A stretch of 64,000 bases of DNA from Mesorhabditis belari (taxonomy: Eukaryota; Nematoda; Chromadorea; Rhabditida; Rhabditidae), in contig CAUEEP010000741.1 of the NCBI GenBank assembly GCA_958450365.1, positions 3,186,501 to 3,250,500 of the forward strand. Direction: 5' to 3'. A program made the translations under genes and the position numbers. The notes under the pieces are model-generated. The model was given only the letters and a program-made list of their open reading frames with translations, was not told where the DNA came from and did no database searches. Below are positions 26,501 through 33,066 of the stretch, in pieces; position 1 is the first letter of the stretch; each line of letters starts with the position of its first letter.

Positions 26501-26848
26501 GAAAGAGACAGGAAAGAGCCAAACTAACTTCTCGCACTCAAATTTGAGAACTTTGAGCACAAATTGCATCAGTACTCAATTTACAGTAAAGCCAATGTGA
26601 AAGTGAATCTGAAAGTGAATCTGAAAGTGAATCTGAAAAAAAAGCAATCAACTTGTCTTTTAAATGAATTTCAATACTCATTTTTCAGGTGAAAATCCAT
26701 TGGCTTGGGCGCGAATTCTAAAGAGGAAGGAGTGCTGGGAAATGACATTCATCGCACAAATGTGCCCGATATTCGTGTCTCTTTCCGTCACGAGGCTCTC
26801 GTCGACGAGTTGACGAATATTTTCCGGGGAAAGATGTTCGGTTTTTAA
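2551..26848 (+). CDS. ampd: AMP deaminase, 24 exons, with an apparent frameshift in the last exon
   Basis: AMP deaminase hydrolyses AMP to IMP and ammonia in the cytosolic purine nucleotide cycle. Exons read from splice sites: 2551-2616, 4215-4333, 8954-9036, 9617-9659, 10430-10546, 12024-12053, 15964-16110, 16168-16264, 17324-17495, 19163-19272, 20128-20246, 20294-20423, 20463-20567, 22014-22144, 22235-22325, 22372-22535, 22771-22843, 23676-23777, 24850-24962, 25173-25293, 25335-25454, 25527-25616, 25735-25809, 26689-26848. All phases join. The total is about 858 codons, close to vertebrate AMPD2. Landmarks are the metal-binding VDTHIHAA (exon 13), [19 protein letters not shown] (14-15), RPHCGEAG (20), SPLSNNSLF (21) and the family signature SLSTDDP (22). 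The first three exons are variable and least certain. ATG at 8967 could be an alternative start. In exon 24 the frame reads HWLGREF and then a stop at 26719. The conserved tail ending GKMFGF resumes one base out of phase, so a 1-nt insertion (sequence error or real lesion) lies near 26709-26715. Confidence 0.93.
2737..3606. repeat. GC-rich 43-bp palindromic minisatellite with an adjoining GTCC/GTCT tetranucleotide run
   Basis: Positions 2737-2778 are a GTCC/GTCT tetranucleotide run. From about 2795 some 18-19 units of 43 bp follow; complete units contain ACCTACCCAAAAGTGGG followed by GGAAGGGGG, a short TCAACCG loop and CCCCCTTCC. Every unit can therefore form a perfect 9-bp stem. Because 43 is not a multiple of three, all three frames are open on the + strand. 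The proline-rich open frames here are by-products, not genes. The array sits in intron 1 of the AMP deaminase gene and is much richer in GC than its surroundings. Confidence 0.92.
3938..4125 (-). mobile_element. tRNA-derived SINE (copy 1)
   Basis: Read on the minus strand, the head has a tRNA-like B box (GGGTTCAATC) and a degenerate A-box region near 4110. A body follows that ends near 3944 in an AT-rich segment including ATTATTCGTGTGAAT. The same body occurs at 14813-14920 and 23814-23930, and the same head at 24711-24785. The cloverleaf stems do not pair, so this is a retroposon and not a tRNA gene. It lies in intron 1. Confidence 0.7.
4601..5120. mobile_element. MITE with TATTGGGTTG termini, family A (copy 1)
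   Basis: Terminal inverted repeats begin TTGGGTTGCGGACTATGACT and run into GGCGCC. TA dinucleotides flank both ends. A sister copy of nearly identical length lies at 50735-51253 and shares internal sequence (for example the stretch with GCACACATAAAGCCTTC). It has no transposase. The termini resemble those of mariner elements, so Tc1/mariner mobilisation is inferred. Confidence 0.82.
5137..5352. repeat. tandem array, 12-bp unit (AGCTCTTGGCAA)
   Basis: About 18 nearly perfect units of 12 bp, one of them shortened to 11. Because 12 is divisible by three, the array is open in several frames on both strands (for example repeats of SSWQ or KALG). There is no start context, splice site or conservation to support translation. 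It lies in AMP deaminase intron 2. Confidence 0.93.
5815..5955. repeat. tandem array, about 18-bp unit (AAAGAAGAGCTATAAGGAGTT)
   Basis: Seven or so imperfect units of AGTTAAAGAAGAGCTATAAGG. Purine-rich, in AMP deaminase intron 2. Confidence 0.8.
6164..6695. repeat. tandem array, 10-bp unit (GCTTTCTAAA / GCTTTCTAGA)
   Basis: More than 50 copies of a 10-bp unit with variants at the last four bases (TAAA, TAGA, TATA). Higher-order blocks are visible: a stretch of about 110-120 bp with GCTGTCTAAA followed by GAACTTTCTATA recurs several times, which points to segmental duplication inside the array. Stop codons recur in all frames. Confidence 0.92.
6700..7149. other. intronic sequence, no gene seen
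   Basis: Intron 2 of the AMP deaminase gene. It contains a short run of ACCACAAAG(TG) units near 6760-6790 and GATCAGTCAGAA units near 6918-6945. No exon is supported. Confidence 0.45.
7155..7372. repeat. tandem array, 17-bp unit (CCAGTATTCCAGTGTTT)
   Basis: About 13 imperfect 17-bp units in which TTCCAGT recurs twice per unit. An open minus-strand frame rich in W, Y, N, T and G arises from the periodicity and is not considered a gene. Confidence 0.88.
7376..8277. other. intronic AT-rich sequence, no gene seen
   Basis: Low-complexity sequence of intron 2. Short open frames on both strands lack splice signals and conserved motifs. Confidence 0.4.
8278..8812. repeat. 7-bp tandem array (GCAGTAA / ACAGTAA; complement TTACTGC / TTACTGT)
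   Basis: About 75 copies of a heptamer with a G/A alternation at the first position and a few interruptions (for example 8634-8645). Because 7 is not a multiple of three, the minus strand is open in three frames, giving repeats of LLTAYCL. It resembles a telomere-type repeat in form but differs from the TTAGGC of known nematodes. It ends about 140 bp before AMP deaminase exon 3. Confidence 0.93.
9055..9145. repeat. tandem array, 10-bp unit (TACGTAGCTG)
   Basis: About nine units of TACGTAGCTG with a TAGGAAGCTG variant, starting 18 bp after the donor of AMP deaminase exon 3. Confidence 0.85.
9236..9400. repeat. tandem array, 14-bp unit (GCTAATTTGATAAT)
   Basis: About eleven 14-bp units with AAT/AAG and AATT/AGTT variants, in AMP deaminase intron 3. 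Confidence 0.88.
9975..10345. repeat. tandem array, 31-bp unit (TTTTAGGCTTAGGAAAGTGATCCTCAGTCAG)
   Basis: About twelve imperfect 31-bp units filling most of AMP deaminase intron 4. Each unit contains TTTTAGG followed by AAAGTGAT, that is, an acceptor-like and a donor-like segment. It could create cryptic splice sites. Confidence 0.88.
10893..11225. repeat. 42-bp tandem array open on the minus strand (14-residue tyrosine-rich repeat)
   Basis: Seven and a half units of 42 bp. The minus strand is open for 118 codons (10848-11204) and reads as a 14-residue repeat [14 protein letters not shown]. The differences between units are confined to the bases that change N to T in GYNYN/GYTYN. A second minus frame is also open. 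It lies inside AMP deaminase intron 5. The flanking units degrade (for example LKAIKF at the end). Whether it is translated cannot be judged from sequence. I treat it as a repeat, not a gene. Confidence 0.85.
11226..12023. other. intronic sequence, no gene seen
   Basis: Remainder of AMP deaminase intron 5. It is less AT-biased around 11600-11800 (for example AGCCGCCAGTTCAGCGC), but no exon or conserved protein is recognisable. Confidence 0.4.
12178..13445. mobile_element. nested foldback MITEs of the MULE-like family (copies 2 and 3)
   Basis: A complete foldback of about 490 bp runs from 12956 to 13445, with arms starting GGGGAGTGGGACAAATGCGACC. A second left arm starts at 12178 without its own right arm, so one copy appears to have landed inside or beside another. 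Between them (12469-12955) are an hAT-like end (TAGAGTGTGTTCCTCG), a segment shared with the hAT-like MITE at 43191, and a short palindrome (12720-12900) shared with 59921-60160. The flanks both contain CTAATATT, compatible with a target duplication but confounded by a local repeat of TTAGCTAATA. Confidence 0.75.
13446..14030. other. intronic sequence, no gene seen
   Basis: AMP deaminase intron 6. A short run of TCTGAAATC and AAAATCCCC units lies near 13635-13685. Open frames here (for example 13741-13989) lack splice context and motifs. Confidence 0.4.
14031..14482. repeat. tandem array, 10-bp unit (TCTGTAGAAG)
   Basis: About 45 almost perfect decamers, with a TCTATAGAAG variant scattered among them. 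This is the most homogeneous array in the window, so it is probably young. It lies in AMP deaminase intron 6. Confidence 0.95.
14813..14920 (-). mobile_element. SINE body fragment (copy 2)
   Basis: This matches the body of the SINE at 3938-4125 and of 23814-23930, including CACACGAATAATGTGGTAC and GCCCTAAATGTAGGGAAG. The tRNA-like head is absent because the MITE at 14923 begins at this point. Confidence 0.7.
14923..15141. mobile_element. short MITE with CCGTATTTTCTCTAATAG termini (copy 1)
   Basis: About 219 bp, flanked by TA on both sides, with inverted termini CCGTATTTTCTCTAATAGTA. Other copies lie at 23931-24147, 24473-24690 and 53821-54034. The interior carries the conserved TCTCGAGATTTCGAGG. 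It has no coding capacity. TA duplication suggests Tc1/mariner mobilisation (inference). Confidence 0.85.
15160..15470. repeat. degenerate tandem repeat, about 60-bp unit
   Basis: About five diverged units built from AAATTTGACTAAATTTGACG and TTGTTGAAGTATTGAGTAAA. Related single units also lie upstream of the MITE (14660-14770), so the MITE inserted into this array. Confidence 0.75.
15676..15872. repeat. tandem array of AGCAAGTTAGCC / AGCAAGTTGAGGCC units
   Basis: About 15 units of 12-14 bp with two interspersed variants, just upstream of AMP deaminase exon 7. Confidence 0.85.
16640..16880. mobile_element. rearranged tRNA-like repeat (SINE-like)
   Basis: The segment contains, in permuted order and inverted orientation, the sequence of the tRNA-like repeats at 29130-29275 and 34490-34622, including TAGACAAGCGCGCTCCCGAC and the B-box-like GATCGAACTCGGGTC on the complementary side. 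A short palindrome GCTTCTGCAGGTTTTCCTTA lies at its left edge. It is in AMP deaminase intron 8. Confidence 0.6.
16955..17087. repeat. tandem array, 12-bp unit (CCAATAGACAAT)
   Basis: About eleven 12-bp units, alternating AATCC and ACCC variants. The minus-strand frame reads as a SIGL repeat, with no other support for translation. Confidence 0.9.
17965..18335. repeat. complex tandem array built on AGCTAGAGAGCCAGAT
   Basis: About 40 partly overlapping units of 8 bp (AGCTAGAG, AGCCAGAT, AGCTAGAT) in an irregular order. AGCTAGCT palindromes are frequent. It lies in AMP deaminase intron 9. Confidence 0.88.
18655..18745 (+). repeat. tRNA-like sequence (SINE head or decayed tRNA)
   Basis: An A-box-like TGGCGCAGTCAGGAGC at about 18669 and a B-box-like GAGTTCGACCCC at about 18711 are correctly spaced for RNA polymerase III. 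The acceptor stem does not pair well, and the same GTTCGACCCCCC motif occurs in the SINE-like repeats elsewhere, so a functional tRNA is unlikely. Confidence 0.5.
19005..19127. repeat. palindromic tandem array (ACAGTAAACTGTAACTGT)
   Basis: About six 18-bp units, each holding the near palindrome ACAGTAAACTGT. It ends about 35 bp before AMP deaminase exon 10. Confidence 0.85.
19616..19860. mobile_element. foldback element, about 245 bp
   Basis: The left arm CTTCTAACCGTCACCAATCG is complementary to the right arm ending CGATTGGTGGCGGTTAGAAG. The arms pair through GGAGTGAGCTAGAGAGGCTT to a small centre near 19735. It is non-coding, in AMP deaminase intron 10. A target duplication is not evident. 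Confidence 0.78.
19945..20012. repeat. tandem array, 12-bp unit (AAAGTACGCATC)
   Basis: Five and a half perfect units shortly upstream of AMP deaminase exon 11. Confidence 0.88.
20553..20678 (+). repeat. 32-bp tandem repeat that duplicates the exon 13 splice donor
   Basis: The last bases of AMP deaminase exon 13 plus its donor (TTTTAATGGAGGTGAGAAGG) recur three more times at 32-bp intervals downstream (GGAG followed by GTGAGA near 20599, 20631 and 20663). Using a downstream donor would add 32, 64 or 96 bases. The 96-base variant keeps length divisible by three, but the added sequence contains an in-frame TGA at once, so the first donor must be used for a full protein. Confidence 0.9.
20938..21010. 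repeat. tandem array, 19-bp unit (TTTGTACTTGTGGGTTACA)
   Basis: Three and a half perfect 19-bp units in AMP deaminase intron 13. Confidence 0.88.
21086..21702. mobile_element. hAT-like MITE (copy 1), 617 bp, 8-bp target duplication
   Basis: The inverted ends are TAGAGTGTGCTCCTTG and TAGAGTGTGTTCCTTG. The element is flanked by a perfect 8-bp direct repeat GTCCAACC (21078-21085 and 21703-21710), and sub-terminal inverted segments include AACGCGTTTTCTAAAA. The 8-bp duplication and TAGAG termini are the hallmarks of hAT elements. It encodes nothing. A nested 20-bp tandem array (GGAAAGAGTAATAGAGCTAA) lies at 21460-21570. It interrupts AMP deaminase intron 13. Confidence 0.88.
22865..23244. other. 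intronic sequence, no gene seen
   Basis: AMP deaminase intron 17. Short open frames on both strands have no splice signals or conserved motifs. Confidence 0.4.
23245..23425. repeat. tandem array, 31-bp unit (AAATTGAACCGAAATTGAATTAAAAAGAAGG)
   Basis: About six imperfect 31-bp purine-rich units in AMP deaminase intron 17. Confidence 0.85.
23814..24785. mobile_element. SINE split by two short MITEs
   Basis: The SINE body (23814-23930, minus orientation) and its tRNA-like head (24711-24785, A box TGGCCGAGTGGCTAAGAGC and B box GGGTTCAATCCC on the minus strand) are separated by two MITEs of the CCGTATTTTCTC family (23931-24147 and 24473-24690). The segment between the MITEs is not recognised. The head is too poorly paired to be a working tRNA. 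The composite lies in AMP deaminase intron 18, 37 bp downstream of exon 18. Confidence 0.75.
25929..26000 (-). repeat. tRNA-like sequence (SINE head or decayed tRNA)
   Basis: On the minus strand there is an A-box-like TGGTGCAGCGGATAGTCG and a B-box-like GGTTCGAATCC with good spacing. Only part of the acceptor stem and two pairs of the T stem form, so I do not call a tRNA gene. It lies in the last AMP deaminase intron. Confidence 0.5.
26593..26640. repeat. short tandem array (GTGAATCTGAAA)
   Basis: Three and a half 12-bp units, 50 bp upstream of the last AMP deaminase exon. Confidence 0.8.
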
Positions 26849-27119
26849 GCAAGAACCACAACTTGTTTTTTTTGTTTCTTTTTCCGCAATTTCGCATTTG
26901 CCTTCATTATTCCGGGAATTTCTTTTAAAAAGCTTTTAATTAGTGGTATTTGCATACGGGAAATCATCCACAGTAAACTTTTAAACTAAAATTTCGGAAC
27001 TTTTTTTGGTTTTCTATCCAAATTTTGCTTTCATTTTGTTTCTCGTTTTGATAATATCGATTTTTTGATCAATTGAGTTTCAAAAGTGCAAATTTTCTTT
27101 TTATTCTTTAAGATCATAG

Positions 27120-27136
27120 AATAAATGTTAAATAAA
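27120..27136 (+). terminator. polyadenylation signals of the AMP deaminase gene
   Basis: Two AATAAA hexamers lie at 27120 and 27130, about 270 bp after the presumed stop at 26848. No earlier AATAAA was found in the 3' region, so these are the likely 3' end signals. Confidence 0.55.
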
Positions 27137-27234
27137 GAATCAATTTTGAATTGTGCTTACTTTTTTTGAATTGTGCTTGCAAAAGTTAGATTCAAGTAAT
27201 TCAAATAGTTCAAATAATAATAATAATAATAATA

Positions 27235-27782
27235 ACTAGTTTTTCACATGAAAACTAGTTTATTAGATGGCTTTAACTTTGAATAATTCTCTTCCACATT
27301 ACAGGCAATATCTATGAGAACTTCTTAAGCTCGCAGCTCGTTTAGCGCTCTCAAAATTGGTTTATGGAAAAAATAGATGTAAAAAAACGAAAACTAAACT
27401 AAATTCTAAAGAAATCAATGCAAATTTCATTGGAATTTGAAGTGAGAACTCAAAATCTGGTATTTCTTATGAGTTTTTTTGAAAGGCTGATGTTGAATTT
27501 GGATCCCCCCGGCTCGAAAACCATTGGTTTACAAATTTTCATTCCAATTGGCCTCAAAAAGTACCAATTTTGACCAATTGGAAACTTGATTTAACAGCAA
27601 AAGCTGACATTAGGCAAGATATTTATTCTATCCTAAGATATTCAAGGATACGTCGATGTTTCTTTGTAGCAGACATTTCACAGTGACTCCAAATTTGTGT
27701 CCAAGTAGGTGATGGATGATAAATCGGAGAAAGTTGATGGAGTTTCTTCATCTGAAGACAAGAAATGATTCAAATTGTCTTA
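27235..27782. repeat. dispersed repeat R1, left part (copy 1)
   Basis: Sequence from ACTAGTTTTTCACATGAAAA through GTGACTCCAAATTTGTGTCC recurs at 34060-34440, 35895-36370 and 36425-36560 with small differences. No coding exon is recognised. The mariner at 27783 splits this copy. The uninterrupted version at about 34400 shows the original sequence across the insertion point. Confidence 0.75.
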
Positions 27783-29053
27783 TTAGGTTGTCCAATAAAA
27801 AATTGCCGTTTCTCAAAAATTTCTATTTTCAACATAAAATAAAAAGTAACAACGAAGAGCTTACAATATATTTTCCATGGTTATTATAGACCTTTAACCA
27901 ACGTTTTGGTAACTTTTCAAGTCCTCGCTTGTAAAAATCGGGTTGGCGTGAAAGAAAGTGGTCCTCCTGAAAGAAAGTAGTCTCGTCCTCGAGGCCACCT
28001 TGCTTGTTGAATTGCTTGCCTCGAAGGAAATCCTTTAGCAGACAAAATAAGTAATAATCAAAGGAGTAATATCAGGGCTATAAGCGGAATGTGAAAGTAC
28101 ATTCCAGCGCAAATTGTTTTCCATAAAATTCTTCGATTTGCTCGATTTGTGGGAAGGAGCGTTGTCTTCAAGCACAAAAACGGGATCATTCCATTCATTC
28201 TCATAGAGCAATCGGAGAATTTTCTGCTCAACTTGTTGCATACGGCGTCTATAAACATCACTGTTAAAAGTTTGACCCTTCTGGAGGAGCTCCCAAAAAA
28301 GTATGTCAGAGCAACGCCAATAGACACACAGAAGTCGCTTATTCCCATGAATATTTCGTTTTGGCACCACTTTTCCCAATCGACCTTTCTTCAACCATTG
28401 TCGTTTCAACACTCGACCATCATAGAATACCCCCGATTGATCATGCGTCACTATATTAGGAAGAGGAAGTCCCCGCATCGATATTCGTTTGGTAGTTGAC
28501 GGCATGACCATGCTCTTTCGGCCCTTAATCGAATTGTTTAGTTGATAGGGAATTTGCCGCTGTTTCAGCCACTTTCTTCCGGTTTTTTGGGCCAACGCCA
28601 TACTGTCATTCTTCCGCAATATTCTTGTGCTAAAATCCGAGTCGATCCTTCGGGATTCTGCCGAAGTCGGCGTCTCAACGTCTGTCGATTCACTTTTCTG
28701 GGACGACCGCTTCCTCGCTTTCGTGTGAGCCGGGTGTCACCTTTCCGGAACTTCTGAAAACAACATCGTGCAGTCCTTTCCTTGACGAGTGTTGCTCGAT
28801 AAAAAGAACTGATTTCTCTCGTTGCTTTGGCCGCCGTTGATAAAATATCGTTGATACAGGTGTTGATGGATTTCTTCACGAGACGGCGCCATTTGCTCGA
28901 TCACAACTTTTTCTATTTTTGGTTTCTAAAAAAAAATTTAGCACCTAAAACTAGAATTGTAAAGCAGCACAATAAAAAAAACAGAAAGAGAAAGTGTTAG
29001 TTTGTCCCTGAATACGAATCAATTTTTCAATCAATTTTTATGGGACAACCTAA
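27783..29053 (-). mobile_element. mariner transposon, 1.27 kb, TA target duplication
   Basis: The inverted ends are TTAGGTTGTCCAATAAAAA and TTAGGTTGTCCCATAAAAA, each followed by TA outside (27781-27782, 29054-29055). Length and termini fit the mariner family. The repeat at 34400-34440 preserves the empty site (ATTGTCT, then AAGATGTCC), which confirms the ends. The minus strand holds a transposase reading frame with several breaks, so this copy is not autonomous as sequenced. Confidence 0.95.
27829..28892 (-). pseudogene. mariner transposase, frameshifted
   Basis: Read on the minus strand, the product begins MAPSREEIHQHLYQ and ends near LLLFILC, spanning about 354 codons against roughly 345 in the family. 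Visible landmarks are the HTH region with RKRGSGRPRKVNRQTLRRRL, LLFWELLQKGQTFNSDVYRR, the second catalytic aspartate in LEDNAPSHKS, and HSAYSPD near the third. Frame changes are needed in the N-terminal 50 residues, around the join of the two long open segments (28565-28620), and just after SPDIT, where the third catalytic aspartate (DYYLFCLL) is found only after a one-base shift. Confidence 0.9.
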
Positions 29054-29740
29054 TAAGATGTCCTACAGATTATTCTTATAATTATCCCTACAATCATCAA
29101 AAGCTTCGCTTTTTGTAGCCGATAAATGTTAGGGGCTGGCGTCGCCGTGGAGCGTTCGGGAGCACGCTTGTCTACGGCCCGCGCGACCCGAGTTCGACCC
29201 CCCGTAGTGCCACTCAAGTTGACTTTTTATTCTTTCTTTTAAATAGCACAATTACAATATAGTCTAAAGTTTTCTAAAGAAGTTTTAGCTTTATTAGTCA
29301 GAACATAGCCGAGAAAATGCCAGTACAGACAAACAGACGTTGCTCTTTTGGTGCACAATTATCGAAACTCGGCTTTTTCCAACGGTAAATCAATTCCCAA
29401 TCATTCAATTCACCTATTTACATATTTCTATAAAATTTCTAGTTACTTCTCGGCGATCAACTTCAATTTTTAGCTCCGAAACACAGTGTTACGCTTTTCT
29501 ATTAGAGTTCTATTATGGCTTTTTTGTTTAGGGTACGCAGAAGCAATGAAGTGAAACACCGAGCCGCTTAGAATGAGCAATTTTTAAACGAATGCTTCAA
29601 TAAACAATTCGTGCAAATGATATTGTCGTTTCTTCTGCTTTTTCTTTTATTTCATTCACAGTACAGCTAGCAAAAGATTCATAGAAAAAATCAGATCTGG
29701 ATACGGAGATTCGGAAAATTTTTGGGGTTGGGCTAAACAT
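29054..29740. repeat. dispersed repeat R1, right part, with a tRNA-like SINE segment
   Basis: Positions 29130-29275 carry the tRNA-like unit (GTCGCCGTGGAGCG, GAGTTCGACCCCCCGTAGTG, then an AT-rich tail with CACAATTACAATATAGTCT). It is shared with 34490-34622 and, permuted, with 16640-16880. Beyond it, 29280-29500 matches 34625-34840. No gene is seen. Confidence 0.65.
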
Positions 29741-30095
29741 CAATCCATCCACTTCTCATCGATAGTCACGTCGAACGGGTCGTTCGGGTCTTGCAAAGAG
29801 TTCAAGGTTCTGAAAGTTTAAAAATTCGTTTGAAAGTTAGGATCATTGGGGTTTTGGTCAAGACACTGAGCTTTCAATTTTGGCAAAGACGGTTTTGCCT
29901 AACCCTATGTTCATGGCCAAACTGGGTACCTATTTTGTTTAACTTGCAGCAAATTCTTTCACCAACCTGTCAAAGCCGATTTTTGCCATTGAGTTCATCC
30001 TTTGGTCTTTCCGAAGAGACTCAGCGAAACTTTTGTATTCTTCTTGTCGTTTTTTTCATTGTTTCACCTCCTTTTTTATACGCTTCCCTTATCAG
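29740..30095 (-). pseudogene. C-terminal fragment of an unrecognised gene (copy 1)
   Basis: On the minus strand, 29934-30080 encodes a lysine-rich segment including ESLRKDQRMNSMAKIGFDRL and VKEFAAS. A terminal exon at 29740-29809 follows a good acceptor (CTTTCAG) and reads NSLQDPNDPFDVTIDEKWMD before a stop. The upstream segment is frameshifted in an A run near 30055, and the donor between the two exons looks damaged (AAGTTAAAC). A second copy of the first segment lies at 49040-49200, without the terminal exon. I do not recognise the family. Confidence 0.45.
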
Positions 30096-30630
30096 TTGAC
30101 CACATTTCACTTTTTTCACCTCAAACAATTTGTGTTCATCTAATACGTATAAATTCGTGGTTAATCGAAAGATTACTAAACATTTTGTTTGTAGAAATTC
30201 GAGGGATCCACTGAAGAGTTTTGTTCCAAATTTTTTGGATTTGGTTATCTGAAATTCGAAAATGAATTCTTTTTCACGGGACTCTCAAAAGTGATGAGTC
30301 ATAAAATATTTAACCCCTTGGAAAAATGAGGAAAAAGGATTAGTTATGAAAATTTGGAACTTACAAGTGATTATCTGGAAATTCCTTGCAACTATTTTGA
30401 TGGAAAGATCAAGCACAAAAGTTCTATGAAAGTTTTGATCAGGTTTTTAGGTAAACTTTAGGTAAACTTACTGCCACAAAATGGTTGATTGCGTCAAAAA
30501 AGATAAGATACTTATGGTAAATACTCTATTTGAACGCCATGGTGTTCTATTCTCCGCTCCAGACTGACGTTCTATTAGAAGGTGGCGTTAAATTAGGGTG
30601 TGACGCTCTATTTTACAGTTGCTCTTGCTG
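30096..30630. other. no gene seen
   Basis: AT-rich sequence. 30096-30305 is part of the repeat shared with 49205-49410. Confidence 0.4.
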
Positions 30631-30815
30631 TTGCTGAAGAAAGTCAAGTTTCTTTGCAATCAGGTAAATATTTTGATAGTATTCAATTTGAAAAACATCA
30701 ATTTACATTAAAGTTTCCCATTTACTCTTGAATTGCATTGTGGCTTTAAATTTGAATATATTTATTGAGCTCGAACGGGAAAACACAAATCATGAAAGAA
30801 AATAACGTTACATAT

Positions 30816-31514
30816 TTACACAAGGGTATAGTTTTGAGCAGATAGAGCAACCACGACACCAGTATGAGCGTTCCCATCGGAGAAAGTGAGTTTAACCGTG
30901 AATGCACCATGAAGAGACAACTGACCGCCAGTTGTAGACGTCTAAAGAAACAGTTAAGAAAATTTTGAAATTTATAATATGTCCAGCCGGTAAAATCCAC
31001 TTCGCCGATTCTACCGGCTGATTGTGTGTAAAAATAAGTAAACCATAAGTAAACCGTGAATGACTGTGAGTGATTGTAAAAATATCAAAAATAGAGACAA
31101 ATTTTTGAGCGCATAAAACTTTTCTATATACTACAGTATCCCACAAAGTGAAAACAAAATGAAAACATTCAGTTATCTCTTTCAAGAGAACTGGGAAATC
31201 ACTTTGCTTAAAATTCGGCCTTGTCACCTTAAATTTAAAGGTAATACGCTCTAATTTTATGGTTTACATATACAAGTGATATCAAAAAAAGCAATAGGAA
31301 AACCAACCACTTTGCGCAGATTGCGAATCTCTATCAAAGAGGAGCGCCCAGGGCATAACTTGACGGCGTAATTTCGATCGGTATTTTGTGCGGCGTGGCC
31401 GAAGTAATGATCATGTCCTTGGACTCGGACAACGACGTGCTGATGATTGACCCATACTTCGACTCCATTAGCGACATCGTATTGAACTTGAAAAGTATCC
31501 GCTTGGTGAGACAT
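30816..31514 (-). pseudogene. unrecognised small two-exon gene, copy 1 (splice-phase break)
   Basis: Exon 31274-31514 begins MSHQADTFQVQYDVANGVEV and includes NHQHVVVRV and GHAAQNTDRNYAV. Exon 30816-30941 begins TSTTGGQLSLHGAFTVKLTF and ends SAQNYTLV before a stop. The acceptor is TTTCTTTAG and the donor GTATAT. An extra T just before the donor moves the join out of phase here, whereas copies 2 and 3 do not carry it. Related copies are at 33288-33838 and 41594-42704. Residue changes between copies look like protein divergence, so it was probably a real gene family. No confident family match; the alternating pattern is beta-strand-like. The sequence homologous to the upstream exon of copy 2 lies at 31645-31735. 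Confidence 0.55.
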
Positions 31515-31764
31515 CGTCCGTTCGGATCGAAAGAGGAATATGAATGAATGAGATTTTCAGAACAAATTCCACTCATTTACCTTATATGTAAATTTAGCTT
31601 GAATTATGCAGATGTTTCGAAAAGCTTGTATTACAAAGAGAACTTGAAAACACCGTACCTGTTGGCCTCTTCGTCGATTTCTTTTTTTCGGGGTTTTGCT
31701 TCCATCGTCGTTGATCGGTTCTTTTTTCGGATCCATTTGCTCTTTACCCAAATAATCTAAAAGG

Positions 31765-33045
31765 ACTTCTTGTTAGCAAAGAAACAATATCAGCATTTGG
31801 TGCTATCGCAATCAGGGCTGGAGTGGGCGGGGCCTCGAAACATTTATAACTTTATCATCTGTCATGCCTTTGGCATAGTAATTTATCGAGTAATTGTCAA
31901 GGCAGTCTGTATTTGTCTGGGCACCTGGGTTGCCTACCCGAGATTGACAAATACTCTCAAATTTCAACTTTCCTGGAATTGTAACTCTTTCTTCAAAAAA
32001 AAATTGCGTTCTTCACTTTTTTAGAATAAATTTTTTCTAGACTATACCAGATCTGCAAGTACCGCAGAACCAGAAAAAAACTGCATTCCAGATTATAAAA
32101 TCGGAGAAAACTAATAAAAAGTCAAAGTTTTTGGTATATTCTTTCCGCCATGTTTAAACGCATAAAAATGCTTTCGAATGATATATAACACTTGATGATT
32201 TGACACAAAAGAAAAATTTTACCAACATCAAAGGTGCGCGTGGGCCATATAACCGCGCACTTCTAAAAAACCTAGGTTTCAGAGCTCGCGTTTCCATTGA
32301 CCAAAACACAAAATTAAAAAACAATTCCCAACCAACTTTTTGCGTAGAATTCAGAAATTTGCTTTTTGAGCCTAGTTTTTCAGCTAGATTTTCGTGAAAA
32401 AAATTATTTTGACTTTTCGGCGCCGAATATGGAAAAAAATTTCCTGGAAAAATAGAATTCCACAAAAACCCAATTCAGTATTCTGAAAGAGCGTGAAAAG
32501 AGCTATTGAATGACATATAACACTTTATGGTTCGATGAAATATGAAATTTCACTAACATCAAAGTCGCCGCCTTTAATTCTGAAATTTTGGATAGACGGT
32601 TTCGGATTATTTTATTTTTTCCGTTCATTTTTGGGCCTAACTTAAAATTTGTAGTGTTCGGATTTTTGATTTAAAGACGATTATTTTTGTAACCTATGTG
32701 CAGCGTGGTCGACTTGTGTTTGTCCCAAAGTTTCGTCAAAATTCCTCACCTTATTTTCTGGATGTTCCCTTGTAAGCGCTATCCACTTTATTGATATGTT
32801 AGCTTATTTTCATTTGTTGCTCTTGTTGCTATTAAATAGCAACAAATTAGTTAGTACAAAAGTAGCGAAAACGTATGAAAATCAGGTGCTGAAACTATTT
32901 TAATTGGATCCAGCGTGCCGGATGACCTATAGATGCAAATTTTCATGGATAAATGCAAAATTTTCGAGGCCCCGCCCACTCCCGCCCTGGTTGCGATGGC
33001 ACCAAATGCTGATATTGTTTCTTTGCTAAAAAAGAAGTCCTTTTA
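31765..33045. other. spacer between divergent gene copies, with inverted ends
   Basis: The edges are inverted copies of each other (GCATTTGGTGC with GGGCGGGGCCTCGAAA, near 31795-31845 and 32965-33015). The same box recurs near 43040 and 44740. Within it, 32165-32270 and 32505-32580 are diverged direct copies. No gene is supported. Confidence 0.5.
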
Positions 33046-33066
33046 GATTATTTTGGTAAAGAGCAA

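Noticed and set aside
32154..32465. 103-residue minus-strand open frame
   Set aside because: No motif, no splice signals, AT-rich composition, and its region is a diverged local duplication.
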